The position numbers and the translations under genes were made by a program. A DNA stretch of 64,000 nt, taken from Corallochytrium limacisporum (taxonomy: Eukaryota; Opisthokonta). A model generated the notes under the pieces. That model saw only the letters and a program-made list of their open reading frames with translations. It was not told the DNA's origin and did no database searches. The stretch lies in NCBI GenBank assembly GCA_002811645.1, contig PDIP01000038.1:59129-123128 (forward strand), read 5' to 3'. Shown piece after piece: positions 12,639-22,521 of this stretch. How positions within the stretch are numbered: position 1 is the first letter of the stretch; each line of letters begins with the position of its first letter.

Positions 12639-15083
12639 ATGTACAACGACGGGTACAGTCACTCAAACATCAACTACTTCGTTGATGCGTTGATCAGCCG
12701 GGACGAGGATGAAGCCGCTCTGGATGTGTTCGAATCGCATGGCGCAGTCCCCAATGGTACGTCACCAAACCCAGGAAACCCGCTGCCACCACCACCGGGA
12801 GGAGATGACTCCAGTTTCAACCTTACCTCCATGCAGGCTGCGTTTGTGCAGACCTTTGTGCTCATGTTCATTGGTTACTTTAGCGTACGGATAGGTTTTG
12901 TGCCTCATTCGCTAACTCGGGCCCTGAGTGTAGTCGTGACAAAGTTCACTTTACCGGCATTGATTTTCCTGGCTCTAGGAGAGGCACATATGGGTAAGAC
13001 CATGGGTGACTTTGTCCTGGGTGTTTTGGTGAGCAAGATGTTGGTTTTCATCGGAGTTGTGGTGGTAACATTTATTGCAAGCGGCAATAGTCTTGGATGG
13101 ACCTCGACTGCAGGCATTCGGGGTATCTTTGTGACCCAATCCAATGATTTTGCGGTTGCGCTTCCCATCTTGAGTTCCTTGTTCAAAGATCCTCATTCAA
13201 ACTATATTCAGATGATTTATGTTGTAGCGCCCTTGCAGCTGTTACTCATCAATTCGCTTGGCTACATTCTCATTGAAAATGGCAAGGCGTCCACAGATAT
13301 CAATTATTTCAGTACGGGAGCCGATCGGAGCAAGCTGTATCGGTACTGGGCTGTGTTTGCTTCGCTGGCACAAAACCCGATCACAGTCATGACCGTTGCC
13401 GGTCTACTCTGCAATTTGATATTCAACGGACATCTTCCTCGTATTTTCACCACGATTCTTCAGCCGCTGTCAGACGCATACATTGCAACAGCGTTGCTAA
13501 CTCTTGGTATGAGTCTGAGCGGAAGGGTTGGTGGTCTGAGCATCGATAAGTTCATGCTCCCGTTGATCCTTTCTGGAGTTAAGATCGTGATCCTCCCGGC
13601 AATCATGCGGCCTGTTGTGTCCATGATTGCTGGCAGTCGTGACCTGGCAGTCTTCTCGTTCCTTTACGGCATGGCGCCAACTGCTCCGAGTGTCTATTAC
13701 TACAGCCACTACTATGATATTGAGCCGGAGATCATTGCACCTGCGACGGTACTCTGTACCATATTGTCCGCACCCGTGCTCTACTTGAGCGCCGAGGTGG
13801 TAGCCATGGGATACGGTGACAGCAGTCGCCCCGGGGTTGTCAGTACTCTAGTGAACAGTCTGACGGGTATCTCAGAGGCCAGCTTTTTATGCATCGTGCT
13901 CCTGAGTCTGCTGTTCTTTGTGGCCCAGAAGCGCACAAAGTATCCGTATTATCGCTATTTGCCTTACATACTCAGCGTGCAGGCTGCGCTGAGCATCACC
14001 GTGACCATTCGTGAGTTTGCGAAGTTGAGCTACACTGTAATGGAGTTCAGGCAAGCATTTGAATTTTTCTTCTTGCAGCTGACTCGATACTTCACCATGG
14101 TTGTCTTTGTGCATATGGTGTACATGCACTCTACGGGACACATACATCTGCCCCGATGGGGTGAGTTCCTTGTCCACGGCATTGCCTGGATCATCCTACC
14201 AGCGGTGACCGTGATCCTCGGTGTTACCGGATCATTTCGTTACAACTGTGACTCGGAAATTGATCCCATTTATTGCTGGCCGTACCGGGTAAGCAGTCCA
14301 GCCACGCACATCAGTATGGCTTTCATGTGTCTTCTTGTTGGGACAGTGGGTGGATCTCTGATATGGCTTCGTCGAATTTCCTCCCGCGCAAGAAGTCCAG
14401 GAGGCCGTCCAGACTATGGCATATACTTCCGTCGCGACAGCACCACTCTGCCCGGCAGTGTCACGTCAGTTAACCAAGTCACGGACGGCGACAATATTAC
14501 CACCGACGGCGTCGTCAATCCTGCTCTGCTGGCCCAGAGCATGGAAGTCGAGCGCGACAGTGAGGAAGGCAGCGAGGATGAGGAGTGGAACAACTACAAT
14601 GTCCGAGTTTCCCTACAGCAGACTCCGTATGATGAAACGTACTATCGCAATACCATATGGGGGTTGTACATGATGATGCTGAGTCTGTGCGAGGTTAGTC
14701 TTGACACCTACACACTCTACCTCAGCAGCGATGCGCTGATCATGATTGAGTTTAAATACCTGGTCGGTGCGCTGCACTACGGTGCCGGCATAGTCGCTCT
14801 GCTGATCTTTGGCCTTGGTCCTCGGGTGCTCAACCCAGCGCGAAGCCTAATGTCCTGGATCCGCAATCCACGAGGCAACCCCGTCAACCTGCTTGATGAC
14901 ATTCGGAGCGGTGAACGTGACGGCCTTGATAGCGACGCAGTGATTGCGGACGAATGGACCTCCCTGCCAGTTGAGGGCATGGATGGAGAGATCGCGCCTG
15001 CGACCTACAGCAATCTGTTCGAGCGGCAATATGATGGCACGATGGGTCTGCGACGCAGTGATCTGCGAGGATCCTCTGGGTAG
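12639..15083 (+). CDS. GPR155/LYCHOS-like protein: PIN-type transporter fused to GPCR-like helices
   Basis: The product is 814 aa with a short acidic, Pro-rich N-terminus (1-62). A PIN/auxin-efflux-carrier-like ten-helix domain follows (about 64-390), with the block 'VTQSNDFAVALPI' (165-177) and 'FLYGMAPTAPSVYYYS' (341-356). These match animal GPR155 (LYCHOS), a lysosomal protein that senses cholesterol and signals to mTORC1. A second set of helices (about 412-578) follows, then an acidic loop (about 580-665), and two further helices (about 671-727) ending 'LLIFGLG', which corresponds to the end of the GPCR-like domain of GPR155. The last 85 residues are hydrophilic and I see no DEP domain, which animal GPR155 carries at this end. 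The ATG at 12639 is the first in frame. Expected location is vacuole/lysosome membrane, by inference. The start of AROM's 3' end is only 100 bp away, convergent. Confidence 0.85.
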   Translation: MYNDGYSHSNINYFVDALISRDEDEAALDVFESHGAVPNGTSPNPGNPLPPPPGGDDSSFNLTSMQAAFVQTFVLMFIGYFSVRIGFVPHSLTRALSVVVTKFTLPALIFLALGEAHMGKTMGDFVLGVLVSKMLVFIGVVVVTFIASGNSLGWTSTAGIRGIFVTQSNDFAVALPILSSLFKDPHSNYIQMIYVVAPLQLLLINSLGYILIENGKASTDINYFSTGADRSKLYRYWAVFASLAQNPITVMTVAGLLCNLIFNGHLPRIFTTILQPLSDAYIATALLTLGMSLSGRVGGLSIDKFMLPLILSGVKIVILPAIMRPVVSMIAGSRDLAVFSFLYGMAPTAPSVYYYSHYYDIEPEIIAPATVLCTILSAPVLYLSAEVVAMGYGDSSRPGVVSTLVNSLTGISEASFLCIVLLSLLFFVAQKRTKYPYYRYLPYILSVQAALSITVTIREFAKLSYTVMEFRQAFEFFFLQLTRYFTMVVFVHMVYMHSTGHIHLPRWGEFLVHGIAWIILPAVTVILGVTGSFRYNCDSEIDPIYCWPYRVSSPATHISMAFMCLLVGTVGGSLIWLRRISSRARSPGGRPDYGIYFRRDSTTLPGSVTSVNQVTDGDNITTDGVVNPALLAQSMEVERDSEEGSEDEEWNNYNVRVSLQQTPYDETYYRNTIWGLYMMMLSLCEVSLDTYTLYLSSDALIMIEFKYLVGALHYGAGIVALLIFGLGPRVLNPARSLMSWIRNPRGNPVNLLDDIRSGERDGLDSDAVIADEWTSLPVEGMDGEIAPATYSNLFERQYDGTMGLRRSDLRGSSG

Positions 15084-15183
15084 AAACACTGATACATGTC
15101 ACTCTTACGTAAGACTTAATCATGTAATAATACATTTGTTTGGAATCCCTTATTCGATTGGGACAAGATAGTGAAAAAACTGG

Positions 15184-18100
15184 CTATGCAGAAGCGTCAT
15201 ACTGACGCAAAATTTCTGGATAGATGACTTCGAAGGGGATGCGCAGGGAGGTAAACAGCTCGTTCTGCTCCACAGCCTGAGCCACCAGCATTTCGATGCC
15301 GTAGACAACTGAGCAACCATGGCTCTGAGCGTACTGTAGCATGGGTGTGACCTTGGGACGGTAGGCAGCATCAAGTACCACGGGACCGTTGCGGAAAATC
15401 GCCGAGCTCTGGTCGAACGGCAGGTCAGAATTGCCCGGCACAGTGCTGCAAATGACATCGAAGGCAACCTCGTCGCCGTGAACTGCGTTCACACCGCTCT
15501 CCTCCGAAGCCGGCTGGCATCGCATTGTCGTCAAGTCCTCAAGGACGTACGCACCAAAATCTTCGGCCAGGGCCTGTGCCTTGGATGCGGTGCGATTCCA
15601 CACAACCAGGCGCCTGACGCCGAGCTGACGCAGGGCGTAGCAGGCCGCGCGGGCGGTACCACCAGCACCCAGGACGAGACCGTCGCGCAAGGGACCGGAG
15701 CGGTTCTTGGCGTTGAGGCGCGCCTGAATTGGGTTAAGCATGCCGAGCCAGTCTGTGTTGTCGCCCACGAGCATATCTTTCTCCTCGTTCGGCACAACAG
15801 TGTTCACTGCGCCGATCATGGTTGCGGCGGGCGTCAAATGATCCAACAGAGGCATGACATTTTGTTTGTGTGGTATGGTCACGCTGGCACCACCAAAGTC
15901 GGAACCGGAACCTTGCTTGCGCATGCGCCAAGCCTTGAGAATCTGCGTCATTGTCTCCGTACCGGCATCCTCGGCCAGACCATAGGTGTAGGGCAAACCG
16001 GTGAGAGCATAGCCCATGTTGTGGATAGCGGGCGACATACTCTTGCTAATCGGCGATCCAAATAGTACCATGGTCTTGTCTGGCAGCATACCAATACCGG
16101 CACGTAGTTGGTTAACCTCCTTCAGGCTTAACTGACCTGGAGCAGCCTTGAATGGTAGGGACGGATGGCTGACTGGAGTCATGTAAGTGTTTAAAACCCG
16201 ACTCAATTTGCCACACTCGCCCATAACCAGCGAGATGATCGGTGTATGCTTCGGCACTGGAGTGTCACGCACGACACGCTGCATTTCCTGGACGTCCTGC
16301 CTAGATCGTCCCTTGACCACAATCTTCACAATGTCACCGGCACCCTCATCCCAAGCGTTCACAAACTCAGCCTCGACTTCCTGCCACCTCCAGTCCGGAG
16401 TTGTGAAGTGGCACGAGGAAATGATACGGAAAGCATTGGTCTCCTGGCGGCGCTGAATGATATGCCTTCGAATTGGCTCCGGGTAAGTGGTCTCAACGTC
16501 AATGAACTCACAACCAGTGGCAATTCCCATGTCGAGTAAGTCATGTAGCTGGGTCTCGTACTTGCGGACTTTAACATCGCCGTTGTCCTCGACCTTAGGA
16601 CCCAGTGTCGGATGGTCCGGGTAGCGTCCACCTTGGGTCATGGTGCGGACAGTGAAAATAACGGGACGATCTGGGCACAGACGACGAAGGGCAAACACCT
16701 GTTCACCAACACTGATGGGGTCCCAGTCGCGCAGCAAATCGACACGGAGCTCCAGAGCAGTGACTCCAGCGGTGACCTCTGTAAAATCAACCGGCTTCCC
16801 ATTCAGGTCACGAGTTAGGCCAGCAACGGTACCAGCTGTCAGGCTGAGGAAGTAGGACGGCACCTCAGGCTCAGAGACCACTTGCTGGGACGGAGCCACT
16901 AGCAGAGACTCTGTGTGCAGAACAGGACGTCCCGTGTAGGCACGAATGGCCAACGGCAGGCTCTCTGCAATGTCTTTGCTTGTTATCCGCTTGATTAGAT
17001 CAGCAAGGCTGCGGTTGATCTTCATGCACAGCTGCTTTTCGTGGCTACTGAATGTCTCGTCTTCAAACTGTAGGTAGGTCAACTGTTCTCGCATGCTACC
17101 CACAAAGAAGGCGTACTTCGAGCACGCGTTGTACAGTGGCTTGCGGCGTTCGTATACATCTCGGGGGTGTACATCATATTGCGGACGATCTGTGTCCTTG
17201 GTCAAGTACTCGACGATATCATCAATGGGCCGGTATAGGGAAATGACACGAGGGTAGTTCCACAGCATTGTGCGGGCAGCCTCTGTCTCCACAATACCAC
17301 CACCACAGCTAATAACAGTCTTAGTAGGGTGTTCCTTGAGAACAGTGGCCAGAGTGTCGATTTCCAGATCACGAAAGGCATCCCAACCTCGAGAATGGAT
17401 GATGTCTTTAGCGGTGCATTCGTTCACACGCTCGATCTCATGATCAATATCCACAAAATGCCATCCTAGCAACTTGGCTGCCCCTTGTCCACAGCTTGTC
17501 TTGCCAGCACCGCGCATACCAATTATCACCACGCTTTCCGCCACCTCATGCTCGGTACTCTGGTTTGTGGTCTCCTTGTGCAGAGAGTCCCACTTAGGCT
17601 CTACACCGATGACATCGAATCCCATGTGCTTGGTAAGATCATCCCAGAAAGTTGGGTAAGTTTTCTCGACACAGTTTTTGTCCGTGATGATGATGCCAGG
17701 GACAACTGTGGCGAGCACAGCAAAGCTCATCGCAATGCGATGGTCATCGTAACATTCGACGGGGACACCAGTGATTTGATTGGGGTCTGTTCCAGTGATG
17801 GCTAACCCATCTTCAAGCTCCCAGCACTTGACACCCATGCGGGTCAGTTCCGTGACCATGGCAAGAATGCGGTTGCATTCCTTTACACGCTGGTTGGCAA
17901 TGTTCACAATCTTGGTCACCTGACCTTCCTCAGCAACTGCAGCCAGAACAGTCATCGTCATAAACGCATCGGTTGTGCTGGCCATATCAATGGTTCCAGG
18001 GGCCTGCAAGCGCTTTCCGTCTTTAGGTCCAGTTACAGTGGTGGTCCCTTCAGTCTGACTCACGGTACATCCCATCTTTGCAAGTAGTTGACAAAACTCT

Positions 18101-20034
18101 GCATCACCCTGCAATGACGCATTACCTACATTGGTTACGGTAATAGTGCGGCCAGTAATTGCCGCCAATGCCAGCGGATACGTGGAACTAGATGCATCGG
18201 CTTCCACCATGACCTTCCCGGGGCTCACGAAGCCCGCCTCGCCGTCAGATTTGAGCGGAACGGCATAGTCCGCAGAGCTCTTTTTGTCGACTGTTACTCC
18301 AAAAGTCTTCATTTGCTGCAAAGTCATGTCAATGTACTTTTCAGAGACCACCTCACCGCCGGCAAGCTTCAACTGGACCTTCTTCACGGCATACGGAGCC
18401 GAGAGAAGAATCGAACTAACGTACTGCGAAGACACAGAAGCTCCCAATTCCATTTCTCCGCCAGGGAGTCCTCCGGTCTTCCTTGCATCAATAGTAACAG
18501 GCAGACATCCAGGCCGTTCACAGTATTGGACGCCCAATCCATTCTTCTCCAAGCAATCCCCAAGATCGCGGATGGGGCGCACCTTCATTCGGTGGTTTCC
18601 GGTCAGAGTAACAGCATTTCCTGTCAACGAGACCGCGGTGGTCAAGAATCTGCTGGCAGTGCCGGCGTTACCCAAATAGAGTTCAGTGTCGTCCTGGGCA
18701 GTAAGCATACCATCTGCCCCTTGGATTGTAACAGTTTCACCTTTGTTACTGAGTGTGACTGAGATGCCGAGCCTCTTTAGTGCTTCCATCATGACCTGTG
18801 TGTCATCGCTGTGCAACAGGCCCTCGATTGTGGATTCGCCCTTTGCAAGTGCGGCTAAAATGAGCACTCGGTTGGACAGAGATTTCGAGCCCGGAACAAC
18901 GATTTCTACCGGTTTGCTTGAATCGAAGCTCTGCTGTGGGGTAACCTGGCACCATGGGCTGAGAATGTGCTCTGTGATAGCCCGCGGCACAGGGACGGCC
19001 TTGTTTTGATGCGTCACACCAATTGTCTCCAGCAATGACATGTTGATCTGACCCCCAGTATTCTTCTTATCCACAGCCATTTTGGCCATAAGGTCCTTAA
19101 GTTTTAAATGTCTTGGCATGGTGACCTTATGTCCGTAGGTGGTAACAATGGATTGCATTCGGTTGCAGTCTGCTTGACTGAGCAGGTTCATGGCCCGGGC
19201 AATCTCACATTCCTTGACTATGCCAATGGCAACGGCCTCGCCGTGGAGCATTTGCGGCTGGCACAGTGCCTCGATGGCGTGGCCAACAGTGTGACCATGG
19301 TTTAAAATTGCGCGCAATGCACCTTCCTTCTCATCGCGGGTGACTACTTCCGCCTTGATGGCAGCACTGCGCGCAATAATGTGCTGCAGGTGTGGGATGC
19401 TCTTTGCTTGAATAGCATCACTATGGGTCTCTAGGTAGGCAAATAAATCTGCATCCCAGATTGCACCCGTTTTGATCACCTCCACCATGCCATTCAACAG
19501 TTGGCGTTGGGGTAGGGAGTTGAGGAAGTGCAGGGAGATGTAGATCGCAGAAGGTTGATGGAATGCACCGATCAGGTTCTTCCCTGCCGGCACGTCCAAC
19601 CCGGTCTTACCTCCAATGCTACTGTCCACCATGGCCAGCAGAGATGTGGGCATCTGACATACTTTAATTCCCCGCATATACGTAGAAGCTATGTAGCCTC
19701 CCATATCACCAATGACGCCACCACCAAGGGCAAGGAGTAAGGCCTTGCGTGTCAGGGCAAGGCCGAGCATTGCATCTTCGATCCGTTCTTTGGTTAGGCG
19801 ATTCTTGGAGGATTCACCCGGGGGAATGGCCAAAATATTTGTTCTGATACCCAATGCTTCCAGAGCCGCCTTCACCTGCTGACCGTAGAGCTTGTCCAGG
19901 TGGTAGTCTGTGAATATCACCACTTGCTCAGGCTTTAGGCGCTCACTAATGTCCTTGGCTGCAAAGGCGAGGACATTCTCACCAACAAAGATGGTCTCAG
20001 AACCCAGAATTCGAATCTTTTCAATACTTCCCAT
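15184..20034 (-). CDS. ARO1: pentafunctional AROM polypeptide (shikimate pathway steps 2-6)
   Basis: This 1,616-aa cytosolic protein catalyses five consecutive steps from DAHP to EPSP. Domain order is: 3-dehydroquinate synthase (about 1-370, 'GGGVIGDMGGYIAST' NAD-binding loop and 'KTGLDVPAGKNLIGAFHQP'); EPSP synthase (about 378-820, 'VPGSKSLSNR' and 'LYLGNAGTASRFLTTAV'); shikimate kinase (about 832-1010, P-loop 'GMRGAGKT', then 'VDIDHEIE'); type I dehydroquinase (about 1060-1290, with the catalytic His in 'SCHFTTPD' and the Schiff-base Lys in 'DIVKIVVKG'); and shikimate dehydrogenase (about 1320-1616, 'SPISKSMSPAIHN', 'VTIPHKQNV', 'LGAGGTARAACYAL'). All catalytic landmarks I checked are present, so all five activities are likely intact. 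Length is normal for fungal AROM (about 1,560-1,620). The ATG at 20034 is the natural start. It is a single uninterrupted exon. Confidence 0.98.
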   Translation of the reverse strand: MGSIEKIRILGSETIFVGENVLAFAAKDISERLKPEQVVIFTDYHLDKLYGQQVKAALEALGIRTNILAIPPGESSKNRLTKERIEDAMLGLALTRKALLLALGGGVIGDMGGYIASTYMRGIKVCQMPTSLLAMVDSSIGGKTGLDVPAGKNLIGAFHQPSAIYISLHFLNSLPQRQLLNGMVEVIKTGAIWDADLFAYLETHSDAIQAKSIPHLQHIIARSAAIKAEVVTRDEKEGALRAILNHGHTVGHAIEALCQPQMLHGEAVAIGIVKECEIARAMNLLSQADCNRMQSIVTTYGHKVTMPRHLKLKDLMAKMAVDKKNTGGQINMSLLETIGVTHQNKAVPVPRAITEHILSPWCQVTPQQSFDSSKPVEIVVPGSKSLSNRVLILAALAKGESTIEGLLHSDDTQVMMEALKRLGISVTLSNKGETVTIQGADGMLTAQDDTELYLGNAGTASRFLTTAVSLTGNAVTLTGNHRMKVRPIRDLGDCLEKNGLGVQYCERPGCLPVTIDARKTGGLPGGEMELGASVSSQYVSSILLSAPYAVKKVQLKLAGGEVVSEKYIDMTLQQMKTFGVTVDKKSSADYAVPLKSDGEAGFVSPGKVMVEADASSSTYPLALAAITGRTITVTNVGNASLQGDAEFCQLLAKMGCTVSQTEGTTTVTGPKDGKRLQAPGTIDMASTTDAFMTMTVLAAVAEEGQVTKIVNIANQRVKECNRILAMVTELTRMGVKCWELEDGLAITGTDPNQITGVPVECYDDHRIAMSFAVLATVVPGIIITDKNCVEKTYPTFWDDLTKHMGFDVIGVEPKWDSLHKETTNQSTEHEVAESVVIIGMRGAGKTSCGQGAAKLLGWHFVDIDHEIERVNECTAKDIIHSRGWDAFRDLEIDTLATVLKEHPTKTVISCGGGIVETEAARTMLWNYPRVISLYRPIDDIVEYLTKDTDRPQYDVHPRDVYERRKPLYNACSKYAFFVGSMREQLTYLQFEDETFSSHEKQLCMKINRSLADLIKRITSKDIAESLPLAIRAYTGRPVLHTESLLVAPSQQVVSEPEVPSYFLSLTAGTVAGLTRDLNGKPVDFTEVTAGVTALELRVDLLRDWDPISVGEQVFALRRLCPDRPVIFTVRTMTQGGRYPDHPTLGPKVEDNGDVKVRKYETQLHDLLDMGIATGCEFIDVETTYPEPIRRHIIQRRQETNAFRIISSCHFTTPDWRWQEVEAEFVNAWDEGAGDIVKIVVKGRSRQDVQEMQRVVRDTPVPKHTPIISLVMGECGKLSRVLNTYMTPVSHPSLPFKAAPGQLSLKEVNQLRAGIGMLPDKTMVLFGSPISKSMSPAIHNMGYALTGLPYTYGLAEDAGTETMTQILKAWRMRKQGSGSDFGGASVTIPHKQNVMPLLDHLTPAATMIGAVNTVVPNEEKDMLVGDNTDWLGMLNPIQARLNAKNRSGPLRDGLVLGAGGTARAACYALRQLGVRRLVVWNRTASKAQALAEDFGAYVLEDLTTMRCQPASEESGVNAVHGDEVAFDVICSTVPGNSDLPFDQSSAIFRNGPVVLDAAYRPKVTPMLQYAQSHGCSVVYGIEMLVAQAVEQNELFTSLRIPFEVIYPEILRQYDASA

Positions 20035-21026
20035 AGTTGGAGCTGATTTCCGCGATATGTACTAAGTTGCTTATTTGGTCATTCAGCACCGCACAACCGG
20101 TTTCGCCGTCGTGTAAGTTTGCTGACAGAAGATGCTCCCTGATCGCAAATGTGCCTCTCCTAGCTTGTTGTAAAGTCAGGGCTGGCCTCATTCACAAAAT
20201 GCAGAACATAATTTCAGATGTCATCAATCAGAAGACGCTCTCCTTGATGTACCTGTGTGTTGCGTTGCTTGTGTGTCAAAGGTTCATCGCTTAGTGTGGC
20301 AAACTCAGGGACACTTCGGATTCCCCTCCCTCACGTGCGGGGTTGTGTACAAGCAGTAGTAAAAGACAAGGGTGGCTTTTGCCGGCGCAAGGAAAGGTAT
20401 CTCTCTGCCCGGCAAGTTTTTGATACTGAATGACCGTTGAAAATTTCCGCCAATTGCTTGGTGAGTTCTCCAGCTGAACACGCATCTCTTCTGGTGCTCT
20501 CGCCGCCGATTACCGAATGGAGCGGTGCATTCCGGAACTCTGGATATGTGTCAACATCATCACTCAATGGCTTCTTTGCCAATCCCAAATATATGAATAT
20601 CTAGCTGTCGGAATGGCACTTGGGCAGCGATGACCTATCAAGTGGGTCCCTTTCTTTGCGGAGGACGGGGAGAACCCACACTTTTATTTACACAACAAGA
20701 TGAGTAAGAATATGGGAGTCTATTTTATGCTCACTCCCGGATATGATATACGGATTGTTAAGGGCTCAGCAGGTCGCTAGGGTGAGTCTGTGCCTACGGC
20801 GGGTTTGGCCGGTGGTGGAGGTTGGGTGGATTGGGAGAGTGATTGTAAGCCACAGCACCGGCAGGGCAGAAGGCCCTCAGTATGTCATCAAGAAACCACA
20901 TGCCAATCTTTGGACAAGTCAGGCACGTGTGTAATAAGCACTGATTTCAATTTATATCCATGCAACACAGGAATCCGTGACAAGCGCGGAGTAGAAGAGA
21001 ATATTAGACGTGAGGTGAAAGGATCA
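20035..21026. other. intergenic 5' region of AROM
   Basis: This stretch holds the AROM promoter side and the upstream flank of the possible small + strand gene. A frame at 20790-21086 is open but its upstream half looks like noise. No other element is evident. Confidence 0.4.
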
Positions 21027-21406
21027 ATGTCGCAAATATACGGAGATAGCGTATGCTCTCTGTGTACGAGAGTCGCAGCAGGCTAGCAGCCGTGATAGGA
21101 TCTATGTCTTAAAACAATTAGCACACGATGGAAGCAATGGGGACCTGTGCAACGTCTGCAATGCGGAGACTCAAGCGACCCGCCTCTTGGAAGACCGTAG
21201 GCAGGTGGCGAAAGCTGAGAAAGCGCTCGATCGGGAACGGGACGATTTGGAGAGTCTAAGCTCACATGCACGCAGTGACCACCAGGCCGACAAGGGAGAA
21301 CTGCTCAAGACGGGTGAAGGTAACTTTGATGGTGGACCTCGCTCCATGTCATCACTACGTGGGTCATTTGGACAGTTACGCAACACCAACTCGCGATATG
21401 GATCAG
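21027..21406 (+). CDS. possible small gene: paired-CxxC domain plus charged helix, frame change at a TAG
   Basis: An ATG at 21027 opens 'MSQIYGDSVCSLCTRVAAG' and then meets TAG at 21084. In the +1 frame the sequence continues directly as 'SSRDRIYVLKQLAHDG', then 'SNGDLCNVCNAETQATRL', then a highly charged helix and a Gly/Ser-rich stretch. The two halves together give CxxC, about 26 residues, CxxC, as in zinc ribbons or FYVE-like fingers, followed by a coiled-coil-like segment. I could not find an intron of plausible length that keeps both CxxC pairs. A GTAAGA donor at 21407 and a CACAG acceptor ending at 21496 may define one 90-nt downstream intron. The true 3' end is not determined, because the frame then runs antisense into RRS1. 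Explanations are a one-base assembly error, +1 frameshifting, or no gene. The family is not recognised. Confidence 0.33.
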
Positions 21407-21510
21407 GTAAGACGGGACGAGATATCGAAAGCACCACTACATCTCGACCATGTCATTCAATGGCAAGCTATTTTCGTTTTAATACAATAACCACAGGGTG
21501 CCGGGCAACT

Positions 21511-22521
21511 CTACTTCTTCCGATGTTTGCCTTCAGCAGCCTTAGCGCGGGCCACAGGTCCCTGGCGCTTCTTCCTTGCACCCTTCTCATCTCCGTTGGC
21601 AGCGGCCCGCTTGGCGGCCGCACGCTTGCGCTCCTGACCAGCAATGTGCTGATTAGTGGCTACGGTGGTGTTAAGAACGGATTTCGTTTTGCGGTTCAGG
21701 ATGCTATCCAAAATGCGAGTGTCGCGGTTCTTTTCTTCACCCTCCTTGAATACCACCGGGTCAAACTTCCTCTTCTTACCTTTCTGTTTAACTTCATTGC
21801 GCAGATTTTCTTGGAAGCGACCAAGGGAGGCAGTACTAGCCCGCGTGCGCAAAATGTTGTTCTTCAGGTACTGTTTCTTCTCAAACTTGTCCTTGTTGGT
21901 GACTTTGATATCGTCCATGGGTAATCCTGCCAGCTTGGCCCGCTTTTCTAGGTTGCGCTGTTGCTGGCTCTTGTTCTTGGCCACCCGGGCCTTCTTCTCC
22001 TGAGCCTTTTGCCCTAAATGATCTGCAAAAGGATCCGCCTGATCGGGCAATACTGTCAACCACGGGTTCTCGGTCTCCTTGCCCACTCGGTTACGACCAT
22101 GCCTTGCCCGCCATTCTCCAGCGTTCTCGTCGAACACCTTGACACTGCGCTTGCGCTTGGTAATACCACGCTTTTTGGCAAACTCTTCCCACTTTGTTAG
22201 TGTTTTGGGGGGAGGCAGAGGCAGCTTACGGGGAAACTTTGTGCTACCACCGGGGAGTTGAGCGACCACTACACGATCCACGTGTTCGGTGGGCAATTCC
22301 CAAATCTGGTTGACCAGGAGCTGAGCATTTTCTCGCAGGTGCTCATCAATTACTGCCCGGGCTTTCTTTCCCACAGAGCTTCCCTGGAATACTGACAAGT
22401 CGGGGCCGGCAGTATCGAAAACAGAAAGGTTGCCAACATCATAGTCGGGCTCAACCTCACGGTTCACCTCTGCGGAAGCGCACTGGCTTTTTGCCCGTTG
22501 AATGATCTCAGCCGCAGACAT
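21511..22521 (-). CDS. RRS1: ribosome biogenesis protein RRS1
   Basis: RRS1 acts in the nucleolus with RPF2 to load the 5S RNP onto the pre-60S particle. The product is 336 aa, between the yeast (about 200) and human (about 365) lengths. Family blocks are present in order: 'NAQLLVNQIWELPTE', the proline/basic block 'FPRKLPLPPPKTLTKWEEF' followed by AKKRGI, and 'VKVFDENAGEWRARHG'. The rest is a Lys/Arg-rich tail ending in KHRKK, a likely nucleolar localisation signal. The ATG at 22519-22521 is the first in frame and begins MSAAEIIQRAK. It is divergent from the UTP16-like gene 810 bp away. Single exon. Confidence 0.95.
   Translation of the reverse strand: MSAAEIIQRAKSQCASAEVNREVEPDYDVGNLSVFDTAGPDLSVFQGSSVGKKARAVIDEHLRENAQLLVNQIWELPTEHVDRVVVAQLPGGSTKFPRKLPLPPPKTLTKWEEFAKKRGITKRKRSVKVFDENAGEWRARHGRNRVGKETENPWLTVLPDQADPFADHLGQKAQEKKARVAKNKSQQQRNLEKRAKLAGLPMDDIKVTNKDKFEKKQYLKNNILRTRASTASLGRFQENLRNEVKQKGKKRKFDPVVFKEGEEKNRDTRILDSILNRKTKSVLNTTVATNQHIAGQERKRAAAKRAAANGDEKGARKKRQGPVARAKAAEGKHRKK

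Noticed and set aside
21407-21924. + strand frame continuing through and opposite RRS1
   Set aside because: Its second half is the exact antisense of the RRS1 coding sequence, rich in Leu and Phe as antisense frames of Lys-rich genes are.
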